DNA of 64,000 nucleotides from Agapetus fuscipes (GCA_951799405.1 OX637356.1:9695229-9759228), one strand, 5' to 3'; numbered from the stretch's first letter, positions 1 to 11,964 are shown. The notes: a model not told the origin generated them from the letters alone. A program made the numbers and translations.

Positions 1-18
1 ACACACACACACACACAC
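1..18. repeat. (AC)n microsatellite at window edge
   Basis: Nine AC units, cut by the window start. Confidence 0.9.
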
Positions 19-399
19 TCACACACATCATGTACACTTGTGAATTTTTATTAGATCCGAATTTGGACCAACAAAGTTACGTTACGGACCTACTTACCCG
101 GCTATTAGGGTTGCCGAAATGCAAATCGAACCATGATTATACCGTGGACTGTTTTACTTATCGCATCGTTTTGCAGTGATTCACTGACTTCTATCTATTG
201 AGATCAAAATTATGTATTGTTGTTTATGCTTGAACAGAATAGTTAAATCTGCTTACAAAATTATACAGTCTTACAATGAAATTTGACTGATAAGTTTGTT
301 AAGATTAACCACTAAGATGATCGATTGTCGATATTCAAGGACAATTCATGCAATACCCAGTTGCTGCGAGGTTGGATGAAGCTTTGATGTTTTTTTATA

Positions 400-515
400 A
401 AATAAATTTGTGAAGTGGACCAAAATTCACCAACCTATTTTTTAAGTTGCCAGAAACAGGTGTTAACATCATCAATTAATGATTCATTATTTTGATTTTG
501 TTTTAATGAATTCTT
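400..515. repeat. SINE D fragment
   Basis: Shares the block 'aattcaccaacctatttt...ccagaaacaggt..atcatcaatta' with the fuller copies at 9350 and 59140. The tRNA-like head is missing. Confidence 0.6.
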
Positions 516-519
516 CCGT

Positions 520-900
520 CTTGTTCTTCCTCAGCCTTTCTTAGTCTATTCCTGGACTCAAAATTCTCTCCATTCCTGTCAATCGGCTGCTGTGTTCATT
601 CATCCTCTGTCTGCAGTTCTTTTGATGTCGTCCAGCGACTTCAGTTCTCCCCGCTTCCCGCTTGCACATCCTTGGTCTTGCACATCCTCACCACTGGACG
701 ATCCTTTTCGGCCATCTGTCATGGTCTTGCCGTGCGACGTGACCAGCCCAGCGCCACTTTAAGCAACTCACTGTATGACATCAGTGTCACCAGTGCGTCT
801 ACGGATCTCCTGGTTTGGAACCCTGTCTCTGAGACTGATTCCCAGCATCCTCCTTTGAATGAACCTTTGGCACGTCCTCAATATGTTGGCGCTGTACTTA
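520..900 (-). pseudogene. LINE reverse-transcriptase C-terminal fragment (RRMLGIS type)
   Basis: The minus strand reads RRMLGISLRDRV..QEIRRRTG and then, after frameshifts, pieces such as AGHVAR and a GRP/DDIKRTA-like region. This is the typical C-terminal tail of insect endonuclease/reverse-transcriptase retroelements. Broken by frameshifts; inactive. Short relics of the same type lie at about 19705-19750 and 45573-45615. Confidence 0.75.
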
Positions 901-924
901 GTGAGCCCAGCTCGTAAGCGCGCT

Positions 925-1126
925 CGTGAGCTGAGGGGGAAAAACCGTTCAAGCGGACTGGTACTCGTTTCTTGTGAAGGCTGAGTAATCCTTGTCGGTA
1001 TATTATTTTTTGGTTTTGGAAATAAACACAAAAACGGGAAATAATTTCTGACACCCACGATGGGATTCGAACCCGGGCTCTCGGCATGGAATGCAACCAC
1101 TCTACCAACTGAGCTATCGACCGGAC
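925..1126 (-). repeat. SINE B, head and body (3' truncated)
   Basis: On the minus strand the head gtccggtcgatagctcag...gggttcgaatcccat has a pol III A box (TAGCTCAGTTGG) and B box (GGTTCGAATCC) with tRNA-like spacing, followed by the family body. The 3' TTGCG-type end is absent. Confidence 0.85.
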
Positions 1127-2220
1127 TAATCAACCAATCATGAGAATCAAATCCGCAACCTCCCGTTTAATGTTTAATTCAAGATTTTCTCTTACAATTA
1201 TTCCTAACCTTACTTGTAAAGATTCATAGGTTCGTCCATCATCTGTGTGCCCTCGATGTTCCAGGATATTCCATGCATCTACCCCAAGTATAAAACTTTA
1301 TGCTCAAACTCAACCATAGCCTTTACAAAAAATATGTATGGAAACTAAAGCAGAGTTTCTAGTGAACGTTTTAGTTTTTCATTATTTTTTGGTTAAACGT
1401 TACACGTTGTTTTATAATTGAAGTCATCAACTTACGATATCTGTGGACTAGAAATCATTTTAACGAAAATATACATTGTACATGTGTTTTAACTTACTTA
1501 CGAAAATGGTCCTTAGAAATAAAGATAACAAAGAACTTCACAATTGCATTTTCATGTGTACAAAAAAACTAGGGCGAATGCAAAAATGTTTTTAAAAAGT
1601 TGGCAGCATTGCAAATATAATGGCTTCCCTCACCATTCCGAACATAGCACGCACGTGTTATAAATCTAATGATTGATAAAATTGTCGAATTGTAAAGCAA
1701 AAAGGCATTATTTTAAGACATTTTGGCATGTGTTATAATTGAGAGTCGAAAGACAAAATGGAGAAAGCAAGACAACATAGAATTTGACACGTAAAAACAT
1801 GTTTCGTATGACTACACCACTGCAACGTTTGACAGGACTGGAAGAAATGTGGTCTATAGTATGTATCAATGCAGTTAGTTAGTTCCTGCCCCTCTATGTT
1901 ATTACTCAGTGGTTGAAGTACTGGTTTTATAAGTAATGTAAGCGTTATAATTGCACAGCTGATTCATGGGCCATTCCTTAGATGAAAACAAATGTAAAAT
2001 GGCTGTTTTCCTGTGTGTTTGCATAGAATATTAATCTCCCTGTAAATTGAACGACGATTAATGTTGCGGAGTTGATTATTCTGTATTTATGAAGTGTGGC
2101 AGCAACTTAGATTATGGGTTGTGAAAGTGGCAAAATGTGCACGTTGACAAACTTGCTAATAACTTTGAATTGCCATAAATAATGTACAGTTAATACGAGT
2201 ATGTTGCTACACTTTTTACC
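1127..2220. other. AT-rich region without recognised gene
   Basis: Nothing coding seen. About 1285-1440 shares a block (ctcaaccatagc...atgtatggaaactaaa) with 22175-22260, 53390-53480, 58495-58535 and 62090-62230, so it is a dispersed, poorly defined repeat. Confidence 0.5.
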
Positions 2221-2339
2221 TTTAAAGAGGTTGATGAAGAAAAATTCAATTGACCAACCTACTGTCCTGGCCAATAACAATGATTACATCACCAATTAAA
2301 TAGTTATTTATGCCACTGCCAAGTAATGATAGTCTTTTT

Positions 2340-2460
2340 AACACGAGTGCTAGTTTGTGCCATGAGGCGCAGCCGAATGGCACAATAGAAAGCACGAGTG
2401 TTACAAAGACTAATTACGTGCAGTGGCATACAATACTTTTTCTACGACCATGAGAGAATT
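2340..2460 (+). repeat. Dispersed repeat with counterpart at 50518-50600
   Basis: The block 'cacgagtgttacaa..attacgtgcagtggcatac...tttttctacga' recurs inverted at 50518-50600, with a weaker trace near 3190-3290. Class unknown. Confidence 0.55.
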
Positions 2461-2554
2461 AACAAAATAGTGAATAATAGTCATTATAATGTACTCGTCC
2501 ATTTGAAGTAATTAAAACCTTACCTTTGTCAAAACGTGTGATTTATCATTCCCT

Positions 2555-2785
2555 TCGATTATCTAATCTAACCTAAGTTGTAAAAATAAATTATATTTAG
2601 GTTTCATATTGAATTCATGCCCACAAGCCGACACATATGTATAAGGTCGCGCTTTTACATCCTGCATATAAGCTTAAACATTCAAACCCAAAACTCAAAT
2701 AAACATATGTCCTGCAGTTGTATTGGCAGGTGAACCAAATTTGTACAGCATAGGTGATCAACCTCATACTCACCTATTAACCAAG
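2555..2785 (-). repeat. Repeat A copy (LINE 3' UTR)
   Basis: Reads inverted from ctaatctaacctaag through cccacaagccgacac to a degenerate cataccaacctat end. Diverged. Confidence 0.75.
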
Positions 2786-2983
2786 TAACTTTTTGAGTTT
2801 GTTTATTTTTTGCGGTGAAATTTTTTGTATTGTTTTCCTTTCAAGCCTTTTATTTTCCATTGAAAAAAGGAAAGCTTTATTTGGAGCAATCCGATAAATA
2901 AATTCGATAAATTTTAGCACTATTAACAATTTTTATTTGACTCTACACATAAAATATACTTATTTATTTTCATCTGAACAGGG

Positions 2984-3110
2984 CTGAAAGTCTCATCACC
3001 ACGGTAATTCCTACCTACCGAATATCACTAATATTGTATGAAGCCTAATCAGCTGATCGCTTGCGGCCATCTTGGATTGACAGGTCTTCATACCCCCATA
3101 CAAGGTTGAC
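2984..3110. repeat. Palindromic MITE E, one arm plus spacer
   Basis: Contains gctgaaagtctcatcaccacgg...acctaccgaatatc and the gcggccatcttggattgacaggtcttcata centre; the second arm is missing. Confidence 0.8.
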
Positions 3111-3329
3111 ATTTGAAATTAAAAAATGGTTCCAATTCTGACAATGCGCATGCGCACATGTTCATTTTAACACGGTTACCGGTTGCATAATGTAACATTA
3201 TGCAACGGGTGTAGAAATGTATGGCATTGTGATTGCGTTAGCCGTTTTGTAATTAGTAAATTACCAAATGGGAGTAGAAAAAGTATTTTATTAAAATTAA
3301 AATTAATTAATCATTATAATTAACCAATT

Positions 3330-3455
3330 ACATATGTTGAACCAGGCTCATGGTTATGGTTGAGGGGCCAGGCGGGAATCGAACCAGCGTCAGTGTATTT
3401 CAAATATCACAGTCAAAATCAGCGACTTGATCTCGGTCAAACGCCGATAATGAAG
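3330..3455 (-). repeat. SINE D fragment with tRNA-like head
   Basis: Shares 'tgaaccagg.tca.ggttatggt' and the inverted Leu/Ser-tRNA-like head with the copy at 9350. Confidence 0.6.
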
Positions 3456-3462
3456 TTGACCA

Positions 3463-3590
3463 CTAATCTAATCTAATCTAAGTTGCAAAGACATATTGAC
3501 ATTTAAAATTCGTATTAAATGCATGCCCACAAACAGACAAGTGTAAGATCTCGCTTACAAATGCTGCACGTCAATTCATGTTTATTTGGG
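3463..3590 (-). repeat. Repeat A copy, 3' part with TTAGA-type tail
   Basis: Begins with a run of ctaat units (inverted tail), then aagttgcaaagacatat and gcccacaaacagacaa. Confidence 0.8.
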
Positions 3591-4104
3591 ATTTAGAATT
3601 TATATTTTTGTATGCACCTACACATGGAGAACGTTAAAACGTGAACTTACGCGTGCTACACTGCACTCACACATTTTCCGTTCAATCCGAACCACCTACA
3701 TTCTGATCAGTTACCAAAGGCGATAACCATTCCGGAAGTGCTTAAAGTAATTTTCAAGCAAGCAATACGAGCGAGTCAAAGACTTTAACACAATTATGAG
3801 GAAAACACAGTAAAGTAATGCAGCAATTAAAATGCAACGCTCGTTCACAATCAATGGGGAAAGAGAGCGCCAGAACAATTCGCATATTTGGGCAAATCGC
3901 CAGTTCATACAAATACAGGACGACCTGCTTTCAATGGTCATCATGACACACTGAAGATCATCATTATTGCCGACACGATAATCCTGAGTAGATATTGGCC
4001 TCCTTGATCAACTGATGACATATTTTAAACTATTTTTAAAGACTTTGGGTGTGCCCCCTGGGCTCGAGGGCCTTGCTGCGGTTTGTCGATTAAATCCAGG
4101 CCTG

Positions 4105-4760
4105 TTGATGGATGCTCATCATCATCTTCTAAAGGCAGCGCCTTGATGTGTCAGCCATTTGTATCTGTCTGTTGCCATCCTCTTGAGATGCAAATAGGAG
4201 AAGACATCCATGAGCCGCTTCATATCCTTGAAGTATGAAGTTCTTCATCTTCCCAAGATTTTGCCTTCGAAGATGTTGTTAAGAAAGGTGCTATGTCTAA
4301 TCGAGTATCCTATTAGCTTGGCTTTCTTTTTCAAAATGTGACTTATAAGTTCTCTTCTCTCTTGTACGTCCCGCAACACTTCTTCGTTGGACTTCTTGGA
4401 TTAGACTTCGTGGGTCGAAACTCACGATGTCTTGGACATTTTTCTCTAAATCCACATCTTGAATGGCTCCAGGTGGTCTTTTTCATATTTCTGGATGGTC
4501 CAAGTTTTGCACCCATACAAAAAATGCTCCAAACAAAAGCTTTGAAGAATCCCTTTTTGTTTCCATTTTTAAATGATCATTTGTGAAAGGTTATAATTTT
4601 TCATGAATGCTTGTTTGGCTAGCGTTATCCTCTTTTCTATATCTTGAGGAGATTTGTTGTAATGATGATGGATTCTAAGAACTTTTATGTTCTTAATCTT
4701 GTTTCTCATTTCTGAGGATTGTGACCTGTGTGGAAACAGCCACTCTTCTCCAGTCCTCTC
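4105..4760 (-). pseudogene. LINE RT C-terminal fragment (KDLKRLMDVSS type)
   Basis: The minus strand shows YGCKTWTIQKYEKDHL, later RRELISHILKKK, and a degenerate C-terminal region ending near the GWQQTDTNG equivalent of the better copy at 10703-10870. Many stops and frameshifts; inactive. Confidence 0.65.
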
Positions 4761-4999
4761 TTGAGTTGCGCTGCCCACAGCGCTCCAACCACCGAGGTGC
4801 CTGCTGCTATCTTCATTTGATCGGTCCGTTGTGGGATCTTCTTCATCCTCTCTTCCCCTCCAAGCCACTGATCACAACCAGTCATTCCAGGCTATTCTCA
4901 TTGCCACGGACAACGTGTCCGAAGAACTGAAGAATATGACGCGTACAACAACTGGCCAGAGTTAATCTATCCAAACGCTAAGACCTGGGCTAAATAAAA

Positions 5000-5205
5000 A
5001 TGTTATAAAATAAGTTGCGATAAAAAAAAGGTACAATTTAAGATTCATATGTAATGTATGCCCACAAGCAGACACGTTTAATTTTACGCACCCTACAAAA
5101 CAAATCTCTTATATACATAAGACCTGCAGCTTTAGTCGACGTACCCTGAAGCAGGGATGATATTGGCCAAAGTGAACCAATTATTACAGGATGGTTGGTG
5201 AAACA
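5000..5205 (-). repeat. Repeat A copy (diverged)
   Basis: gcccacaagcagacacg and ccctgaagcaggga...gccaaagtgaacc mark the inverted family body. Confidence 0.7.
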
Positions 5206-5880
5206 AAAATATTAATAAACAATAAAATATACAAAACAACAATTTATATAATAAATTGATACATAAAATAGGGCAACATTAAATATTTTAAATGAAAACA
5301 AAAAATTGAAGACATTCTTTGGATAAATAATTGTACCTATGTCCCAAAATATTTTTGCAACTTAAGCTAAGTATGGATTAAGCCATGGAATATTTTGTGA
5401 ATTTATTTATTTATTTATAGTGCATGTTATGTTTCAGTTAACAATAATTAAAATATTGTGTTATGGGTGTGTGGATAGACTGTATAATTGTTGGTACAAA
5501 CTAAATGGAAGCCGTGGGCTCGGGCAGCTCTAGAAATTAAGCATGTGTGAGTAGGTAGAGGAGACTGGGGAAAACACGGACAAATGTGAGTTGATCAGAA
5601 AAGTTTTTTTATGTGATGTTTCACGCCATGCCGGTTAAAAAATAGTCCAGTAAAACAAAACAAAGCTGTAGGGTATGCAAAATATTATTGTAAGAAAATG
5701 TGCATTTATCATGGAAATTCATGTAAAAAGTAACTTTAAGAACGCAGTTCAATTTATTGTTTTGATGTCACGTGTAACGTGTGACGAGTAAACGTCACAC
5801 GTCTATGCGACTAGAGTTTTTTGCAACCAATGACAAAATATTTGTTTAACTATTCCTTAGCTACTTGATCGTGTGACGTC
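5206..5880. other. AT-rich region, no gene seen
   Basis: No coding, tRNA-like or known repeat structure recognised. Confidence 0.5.
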
Positions 5881-6084
5881 AATTTTTTGTTTGTTTATAT
5901 ATTTGAGTCCATTAGTCCACATGCATCTCTTTCTCCCCCCCCTCTTCTTCATGTTCCCCCTGCCCCCTTGCTCTCCCACTTCCCCTCGCCGCTGTGTGTC
6001 CGGAATGTCGTTCCTCCACTTACCGGAGCGGCTGGTCGTCTGCCGCGCTGGCCAGGGAAGCCACCGAACAATCACATACCTCAC

Positions 6085-6990
6085 CGGCACCCATTACCAC
6101 TAGCACTCCATTTCACCAATCATCTATCGCATCAGTCCAATGCCTGTCCTTCACATAGTCTCAGTCACCCCATTACCACTAGCACTCCATTTCACCAATC
6201 ATCTATCGCATCAGTCCAATGCCTGTCCTTCACATAGTCTCAGTCACCCCATTACCACTAGCACTCCATTTCACCAATCATCTATCGCATCAATCCAATG
6301 CCTTTCCTCCACAAAGTCATCATTCCACCAATCATCTATCACATCGATCCAATGTCTGTCCTTCACGTTATCTCCATTTCACCAATCATCTATCGCATCA
6401 ATCCAATGCCTTTCCTCCACAAAGTCATCATTCCACCAATCATCTATCACATCGATCCAATGTCTGTCCTTCACGTTATCTCCATTTCACCAATCATCTA
6501 TCGCATCAATCCAATGCCTGTCCTTCACATTGTCTCCATATCATCTATTGCATCAATTTAATGCCTTTCCTCCATATAGTCTCAGTCACCCTATTCCCAC
6601 GAGCACTTCATTTCAGCAATCATCTATCTCGTCAATTCGCCTTTCCTCCACATAATCTCCATTTCACTAATCATCTACTGCATTAATCCAATGCCTGTCT
6701 TTCACATAGTCTCTAAATGGAAGCATCAACCCAATGCTTTTCCTTCACATAGTCTCTGTCTTCTCATTTCACCAATCATATATTGCATCATACAATGCCT
6801 TTTCTCCACATAGTCTCCATTTCACCAATCATCTATTTCATCAATCCAATACGTTTACTGCACATTGTCTCCATTTCAGCAATCATCTATCACATCAATC
6901 CAATGCCTTTCCCTCACATAGTCTCTGTCTTCTCATTCCACCAATTATCTATAGCATCAATCCAATTCATTTGCTCCTCATAGTAAATAT
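6085..6990 (+). repeat. Minisatellite with ~54-bp unit (79- and 108-bp higher-order units)
   Basis: The unit 'atttcaccaatcatctat.cgcatcaatccaatgcc..tcc..cacatagtct' repeats across 0.9 kb. It starts as three 79-bp units (start positions 6140, 6219, 6298), then two 108-bp dimers, then degenerate monomers. Several plus-strand frames stay open through it, giving repeated SNACPSH-like peptides; these are by-products, not genes. Confidence 0.92.
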
Positions 6991-7149
6991 AAATCAATCA
7001 CCCCAATCGTCCCATTACATCAACCACTCAACTGCACCAATGACCCTATTGCAGCAGTTATCCCTGCTACACCCATGACCTTTTCGCACATAACACCCCT
7101 ATCACCAAGTAACACCAGCCACCCCCACTTTACTCATAATCCAATTCCT

Positions 7150-7225
7150 AAAATAGCAAATGAATGGAATAAAGGAGGAGCTTGGATGAAAAAGATGATG
7201 ACTCTGGAAGAATTGATAATACGAG
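7150..7225 (+). pseudogene. LINE RT relic (IANEWN...MKKMMTLEE)
   Basis: A short in-frame match to the C-terminal end of the GSEAWTV-type LINE (compare 24330-24420). Confidence 0.7.
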
Positions 7226-7259
7226 TAGTTTGCGAATACAAAAAAAAGGCCAACATTTT

Positions 7260-8350
7260 AAATTTCAAATGATTTTTTTCATCGTTGATGGTATTTTGTA
7301 GGTTTTCATTTTTATTGTTTGTCGTTTTTTAACAAATATATAAGTAATAGCTGAAAAAAGGTTTAGTATGGTTTACAATGCTTAATGATACGTAGTTACA
7401 TCATTCGATCGTTTTATTGAACGGTACAAATTTAATAATAAAAAAAAGCTTGATAATCCATTTAATAACAATGTTTAAGTTTTGGGAAGCTGTGCGACCT
7501 ACATTTTAAGAAATGTGTTGATTATACTCCGGCGTTTGTTGCCTACTATGGAATTATGTATGTGTATAATATGTAGCGCTACTGAAAAAAAAGTTTGCCA
7601 AATTTAGGCGGCCGGATCGTCTAAACACGTCATTATCCTAACGTGCTGACTGCCAGAGACGAAAAACCTTCTTGAAAAAAATGCTAACACACGTAGATGA
7701 AATAGATCGTCTCATTACACAGGATATTGCATAATGTGTAAATATAGGTACTGGAAAAACTTATCAAATTCTGCTGCTTTCACGAATTCTACTTTATATA
7801 CGAGCATTTGAGCCCTTTATACTTTGCTAGATTCATCCACACACACACTTGCAAGCTCGAGTACGTGATGGAAAGCTCCAGATACTCACACATTGGTATT
7901 CTTTATATCTCATCTCAGTGGCAATAGTTATTAGGAATCTACTAATATTTGAACTACTGCTGTCGTAGTCATTCATGTACCAAAACAGATCCTTAAAAGA
8001 TATTGGGAACAGAATATAAAAAATATAAAAATTAGTGCATTTGTTTTCTCTTGGGCATGCATTAAATACAACGTGTGTTTATGCTTGCACTTTTTCGAAA
8101 CTTTAACCATAGATTATAATTTTAAAGATTTTTCAAGTTTTAAGTTTTAAGCCTGCCAGATGTTGTAAATGCTAGTTTGAGAGAAACTCATTGACCTTTT
8201 GATAGTGACACTGCATTCAAAGGCATTTATATTTCTCAACCTGCCTTCATCCGTCTCTTCAAACTTACCAGATGAATTTATTTTCAGCCACCTCTTCCCT
8301 TGAGTTCATCCAGCCATCTCAGATGTGGTCTCTCAACTCCCTGCTCAGAT
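7260..8350. other. AT-rich region, no gene seen
   Basis: Nothing recognised over about 1.1 kb. Confidence 0.45.
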
Positions 8351-8356
8351 GTACTG

Positions 8357-8526
8357 GGCTGGAAGTCTCATCACCACGGTAGATCCTACCTACCGAATAT
8401 CGATAATATTTGTATGAAGACCTGTCAATTCAAGATGGCTGCAAGTTAACAGCTGATTAGTCTTCACACAAATATTACCGATATTCGGTAGGTAAGAATT
8501 ACTGTGGTGATGAGACTTCCAGCGCT
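8357..8526. repeat. Palindromic MITE E, complete, inverted centre
   Basis: About 65-bp arms (ctggaagtctcatcaccacgg...cttcata) flank a centre that is in the opposite orientation to the other copies (caattcaagatggctgcaagt). Confidence 0.9.
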
Positions 8527-8974
8527 GGGTCGCCATTGGACGATGTTCTTGTACCATTTTGTCTAAACTGTAAGTAGACAAGAGTCTGGAGATACGACCT
8601 GCAACTTGAAGCAGGTGGGCAGAGAAAGGGTTAAGTCTTTTCTTATGTTTATGGCTATAATGATTATCGTAGCAGAATAACTCTTCCGTAATATTAGGTT
8701 GCTATCAAATATTTTAATTTAAAACTTTACAAGATCAACCTCTAAAAGACAGGGCCACACTTAGATTTTTTCAAATATATTTTAAAACCGTTGTAGTATT
8801 TTTGTATATTGACTTTTAGTTTGGTACGAATCTGAAACGCTATACTATAGAAATTGGTTCAATTTCGACGTTTCACTTTTACAAGCATTTTCAAGGCTGG
8901 TTATCATAGCGACGAGGCGGTCTTTGTGTCTGCTCACTGTTGGTGCGATAACAGCTAAGAATTTTTGAAAGCTT

Positions 8975-9178
8975 GAAGTTCACTTTTGCCAATGCCACCC
9001 CGGTTCAGGGAACGGCGGCAGGAGTTGCAAGGTTTATGTCCATGTGAGGTTTTCTTTATTTGTATGCACACATGCAGAATGTGTAGGCGCGAACCTACAT
9101 GTGCCTGTCTGTAGGCATGGATTTCATATGAGCCTTAAATGTTAACATATCCTTGCAGCTTAGATTATAGATTATAGA
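8975..9178 (+). repeat. Repeat A copy, diverged subfamily
   Basis: gccaatgccaccccggttcagggaa, then gtgcctgtctgtaggcatgg and a cttagattatagattatag tail. It matches the subfamily at 33755. Confidence 0.85.
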
Positions 9179-9349
9179 AGAACCCTTCCCCATGGTAAGA
9201 CTGTATGAAAGCACATTTAATGCCACCCCTATTTCAAGACAAGGCGGTAAAAGTGAAATATTTAGTCTAGTCCATATGGAGTGTTTTTTCTGTGCAGTTT
9301 TATGAGTTCAGTGCAAGGAAACTACAAAGCCACAGAACCTGCTATTTAA

Positions 9350-9570
9350 AAAAATAGATTGGTGAAGAGGAATGCAATTCACCAACCTATTTTACCTGGC
9401 CAGTTGCCTTCATGCAAAAGCAAACGCTTGTGTGCAAGGAATGACATCGGTGAACCAGGGTCAAAGTTATGGTCACATGGGCCAGACGTGATTCGAACCG
9501 GCGTTATTCTGCTGCAAATACCCTTGTCAATAATAGCGACTTGACCTCTCGGCCATAACACTGAAATAAA
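9350..9570 (-). repeat. SINE D, best copy
   Basis: On the minus strand the head gttatggccgagaggtcaag...gccggttcgaatcacg resembles a type II (Leu/Ser) tRNA with A and B boxes. The body continues to the aattcaccaacctatttt block. Confidence 0.75.
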
Positions 9571-9599
9571 CATGTTTTCAAATTTTACTAAAAACTTTT

Positions 9600-10270
9600 A
9601 CAATCTCTACAGCCCTCAGTTCGTGCAGTTAGACGCTCCACAACAAGGGGCCGACAACGTTTGCCAAAAACCCCTAGATGCGTGTCTGTCTCTACATTCT
9701 GGTATAATTTCCGTATGAACCGGATAGGGTGACCCGCGATCAAAAAAAAAAAAACAATAAATAAAAAAAAACAGGATACGAGCGAGAGAAGTGTTCGACC
9801 ATTTGATATATTTATTACTTGAAACCAGCCTAGTCCACTGAATTAGCAATCGTATTCATTCTAAACTTGTCTTGGTTAGTAACCATGAATGTTATTCAAA
9901 GTCAACCCATACCAAACTATCACCAACTTTTTCGACCACAACTCTGAATTGCATCGAGAAATCGAAAAAATATTAGTTTACAAAAAAAGATAGTTAAATA
10001 ATACATTAAACTGTAATAATAATTTTATTTTAATCTCGATAATTTTTGAGTTAAATTCATCTGAAAATACTTTTTTTTGTTCAATTTTGACTCTGAATAG
10101 AGGCGAGACTCGTGTGAATGCTCTGCTTTATATTTTGGCTGCGAGTGTTTTTTTGAAATATTTTATTTGTGCGGGGTCAGAGGGCGAATCAGAGAGTTAT
10201 TAATATGAGCTCATACCCGGTGGGATTTAGTGGTTTTTATTGGGAAAAAGTCTTGAGTGAAATAATTAAT
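9600..10270. other. AT-rich region, no gene seen
   Basis: Nothing recognised apart from A-rich runs near 9740-9775. Confidence 0.45.
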
Positions 10271-10277
10271 TTACTCG

Positions 10278-10612
10278 GACCGGTCCGTAGTCCGTTGTGG
10301 CAACACTTCGGACTCGTAAATATTTGGAAGGTTGTGGATTCGGATCCCGGCGGAGCACACAAAAATACCATTAATATTTCGAATGTGCTCTTCGCTGGGT
10401 TGAAAAATTCATAAGCCTTTACCAATGACCGGTCACCAAGGGTCCATCCAGCCTTACAGCAACTGGGTCTTGCTTGAGTATTGGCGCTTTGTAGCGACGA
10501 CCAAGCTCGTACACCTCTGCGGCACTACAACAAGTGTCATAGACCCCTAGAGTCTTCAGAATCTAGGGAGTCTCCCGCACAGGATTTTCTTAAAAAAAAA
10601 AAAAAAAAAATT
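10278..10612 (+). repeat. SINE C, full length, poly(A) tail
   Basis: The tRNA-like head ggtccgtagtccg...gattcggatcccggcggagcac is followed by the body (cttcgctgggttgaaaaattcat), the LINE-shared end (cctctgcggcactacaacaagtg...gggagtctcccgcacagg) and a run of A. Confidence 0.92.
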
Positions 10613-10702
10613 AATTATCATCGACGTAAGTTCATTATTGAGTTTGTATATCTACCTCTATACCTGTTCGTACATTTATTTTATTTTACCGTGACTTATA
10701 AG

Positions 10703-10870
10703 GTGGTCATCATCATCTACTAAAGGCAGAGCCATGTTGTATCAGCCATCTGTCTCTGTCTGCTGCCATCCTCTTGAGATGCGAACAGGAGGAGACATCC
10801 ATGAGCCGCTTCAAATCCTTGAAGTATGAAGTTCTTGGGTGACCTCTTGTGCGTGGCATAAGGTGGTATG
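10703..10870 (-). pseudogene. LINE RT C-terminal fragment (KDLKRLMDVSS type)
   Basis: The minus strand encodes RGHPRTSYFKDLKRLMDVSS and then HLKRMAADRDRWLIQHG, the C-terminal end of this retroelement type. It starts near 10860 and has lost its upstream part. Confidence 0.8.
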
Positions 10871-11089
10871 CATCCAAAATTAATAGCATTTTGCTCAAAT
10901 CTATTCTTAAAAATTGTATAAAAATCTAAAATCATCACCAATATGTTTAAAATTAATTCTTACACCTTCCTGCAACTAAAAGATGAATCCACGGTTGTAG
11001 CATCCTTCAGGGTGGGATGCCAAAAAAAAAGGTGGTATGGGGCTGAGCCCACATACTACAAAAATTGATTCAGTTTTCAAAAGACACCC

Positions 11090-11290
11090 CTTTTTCAGGT
11101 AAGGGTCATACCATTGTAATATCTTCTTGTACCTAAGTCTTAGCATCCTCTTTATGATTAAATTTTCTAAGCCCATTCATTCCGTACTCTATCTTTTATA
11201 GTTTTTCCTGTCATCTTTTTCAATTAGTTGTATGCCTATTTTGCAAACTATATTCATTTCACTATTATTCACGGTCTACGCTTCACATCT
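11090..11290 (-). pseudogene. LINE RT fragment (GKTIKDRVRNEW)
   Basis: The minus strand gives KKMTGKTIKDRVRNEWA then a stop, matching the GKTLNDRVRNDW segment of the LINE at 63152-63672. Confidence 0.65.
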
Positions 11291-11582
11291 TTGTTCTTTA
11301 CAATTCTTCCTATTGCTCTAATTACTCTTTCCCCTTGAATGAAAAATAATAAATTGTTAGTGTTTTCTTTGACCCGCAGATTATCGACAAAATTATGTAC
11401 AACTACCAAAAATCGTTGATTCTGGGGAAACCAATTTTTAATTAACTTTAAATGACGTCACATAGCCGAGAGATATTTTGAATGTCTGGACCTCATACTC
11501 TTGTCATTTTTCCATTTTCCATTATGAATATTTTTGTTTGCAGGTTTCTGGACACTTTATTAGGTGAACATGTGTTTTGGTA

Positions 11583-11811
11583 GGCTGTGGGAGGAGAGGG
11601 GTCAGGCTGCTCCCCTCCCCCCCACCCTCCCCCCTCCCCCCTGCACGTTGGTTCTCATCCGCCAGTGAGCTCTTCGCCTACTGCCCCACTTCCGCGAGAG
11701 GACAGGTCCGAGCCGCGCAGCGCGTCCACACTCAACCAACGAGCAACTGACGGCGAGCAGTATCGTCAACAGTGCCTCGGAGTGTAGAACATAGGTCTTA
11801 CACCTTTCGAA
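11583..11811 (+). promoter_or_regulatory. GC-rich patch, possible promoter/5' leader
   Basis: A C-tract (cccctccccccc type) is followed by CpG-containing sequence (gagccgcgcagcgcg) that stands out from AT-rich flanks and leads straight to the signal-peptide-like ATG at 11812. No clear TATA box or initiator. An open frame across it is proline-rich and looks like a by-product of composition. Confidence 0.3.
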
Positions 11812-11907
11812 ATGGGAAAACTAGCGATGTTTACGCCATTAATCCTTATGATTGCCTTACTAGGGGTGGGAGGAATCAGGACGAGGGTTGGAATCAGGAA
11901 TAAATGA
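11812..11907 (+). CDS. Possible first coding exon or micro-ORF with signal peptide
   Basis: The ATG in context cgaaATGg opens MGKLAMFTPLILMIALLG, a textbook short signal-peptide core. If unspliced the frame stops after 31 codons. A GT directly after codon 18 (CTAGGG|GTGGGA) could be a weak phase-0 donor. It is preceded by 230 bp of GC-rich, leader-like sequence. Secreted insect proteins often have such a tiny first exon. No further exon of this gene was found, and the product is unknown. Confidence 0.3.
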   Translation: MGKLAMFTPLILMIALLGVGGIRTRVGIRNK

Positions 11908-11964
11908 GAAACACCGAGAGGACTACAACAGAAATTAAGGTCGGGGCTTATTTAACACGCCATA

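Noticed and set aside
6085..6990. CRISPR array
   Set aside because: Eukaryotic context, contiguous repeats without unique spacers, no cas genes.
5887..7078. Overlapping plus-strand ORFs with repeated SNACPSH/FTNHLS peptides
   Set aside because: They arise from the minisatellite unit length; several frames are open and none has start context or splice logic.
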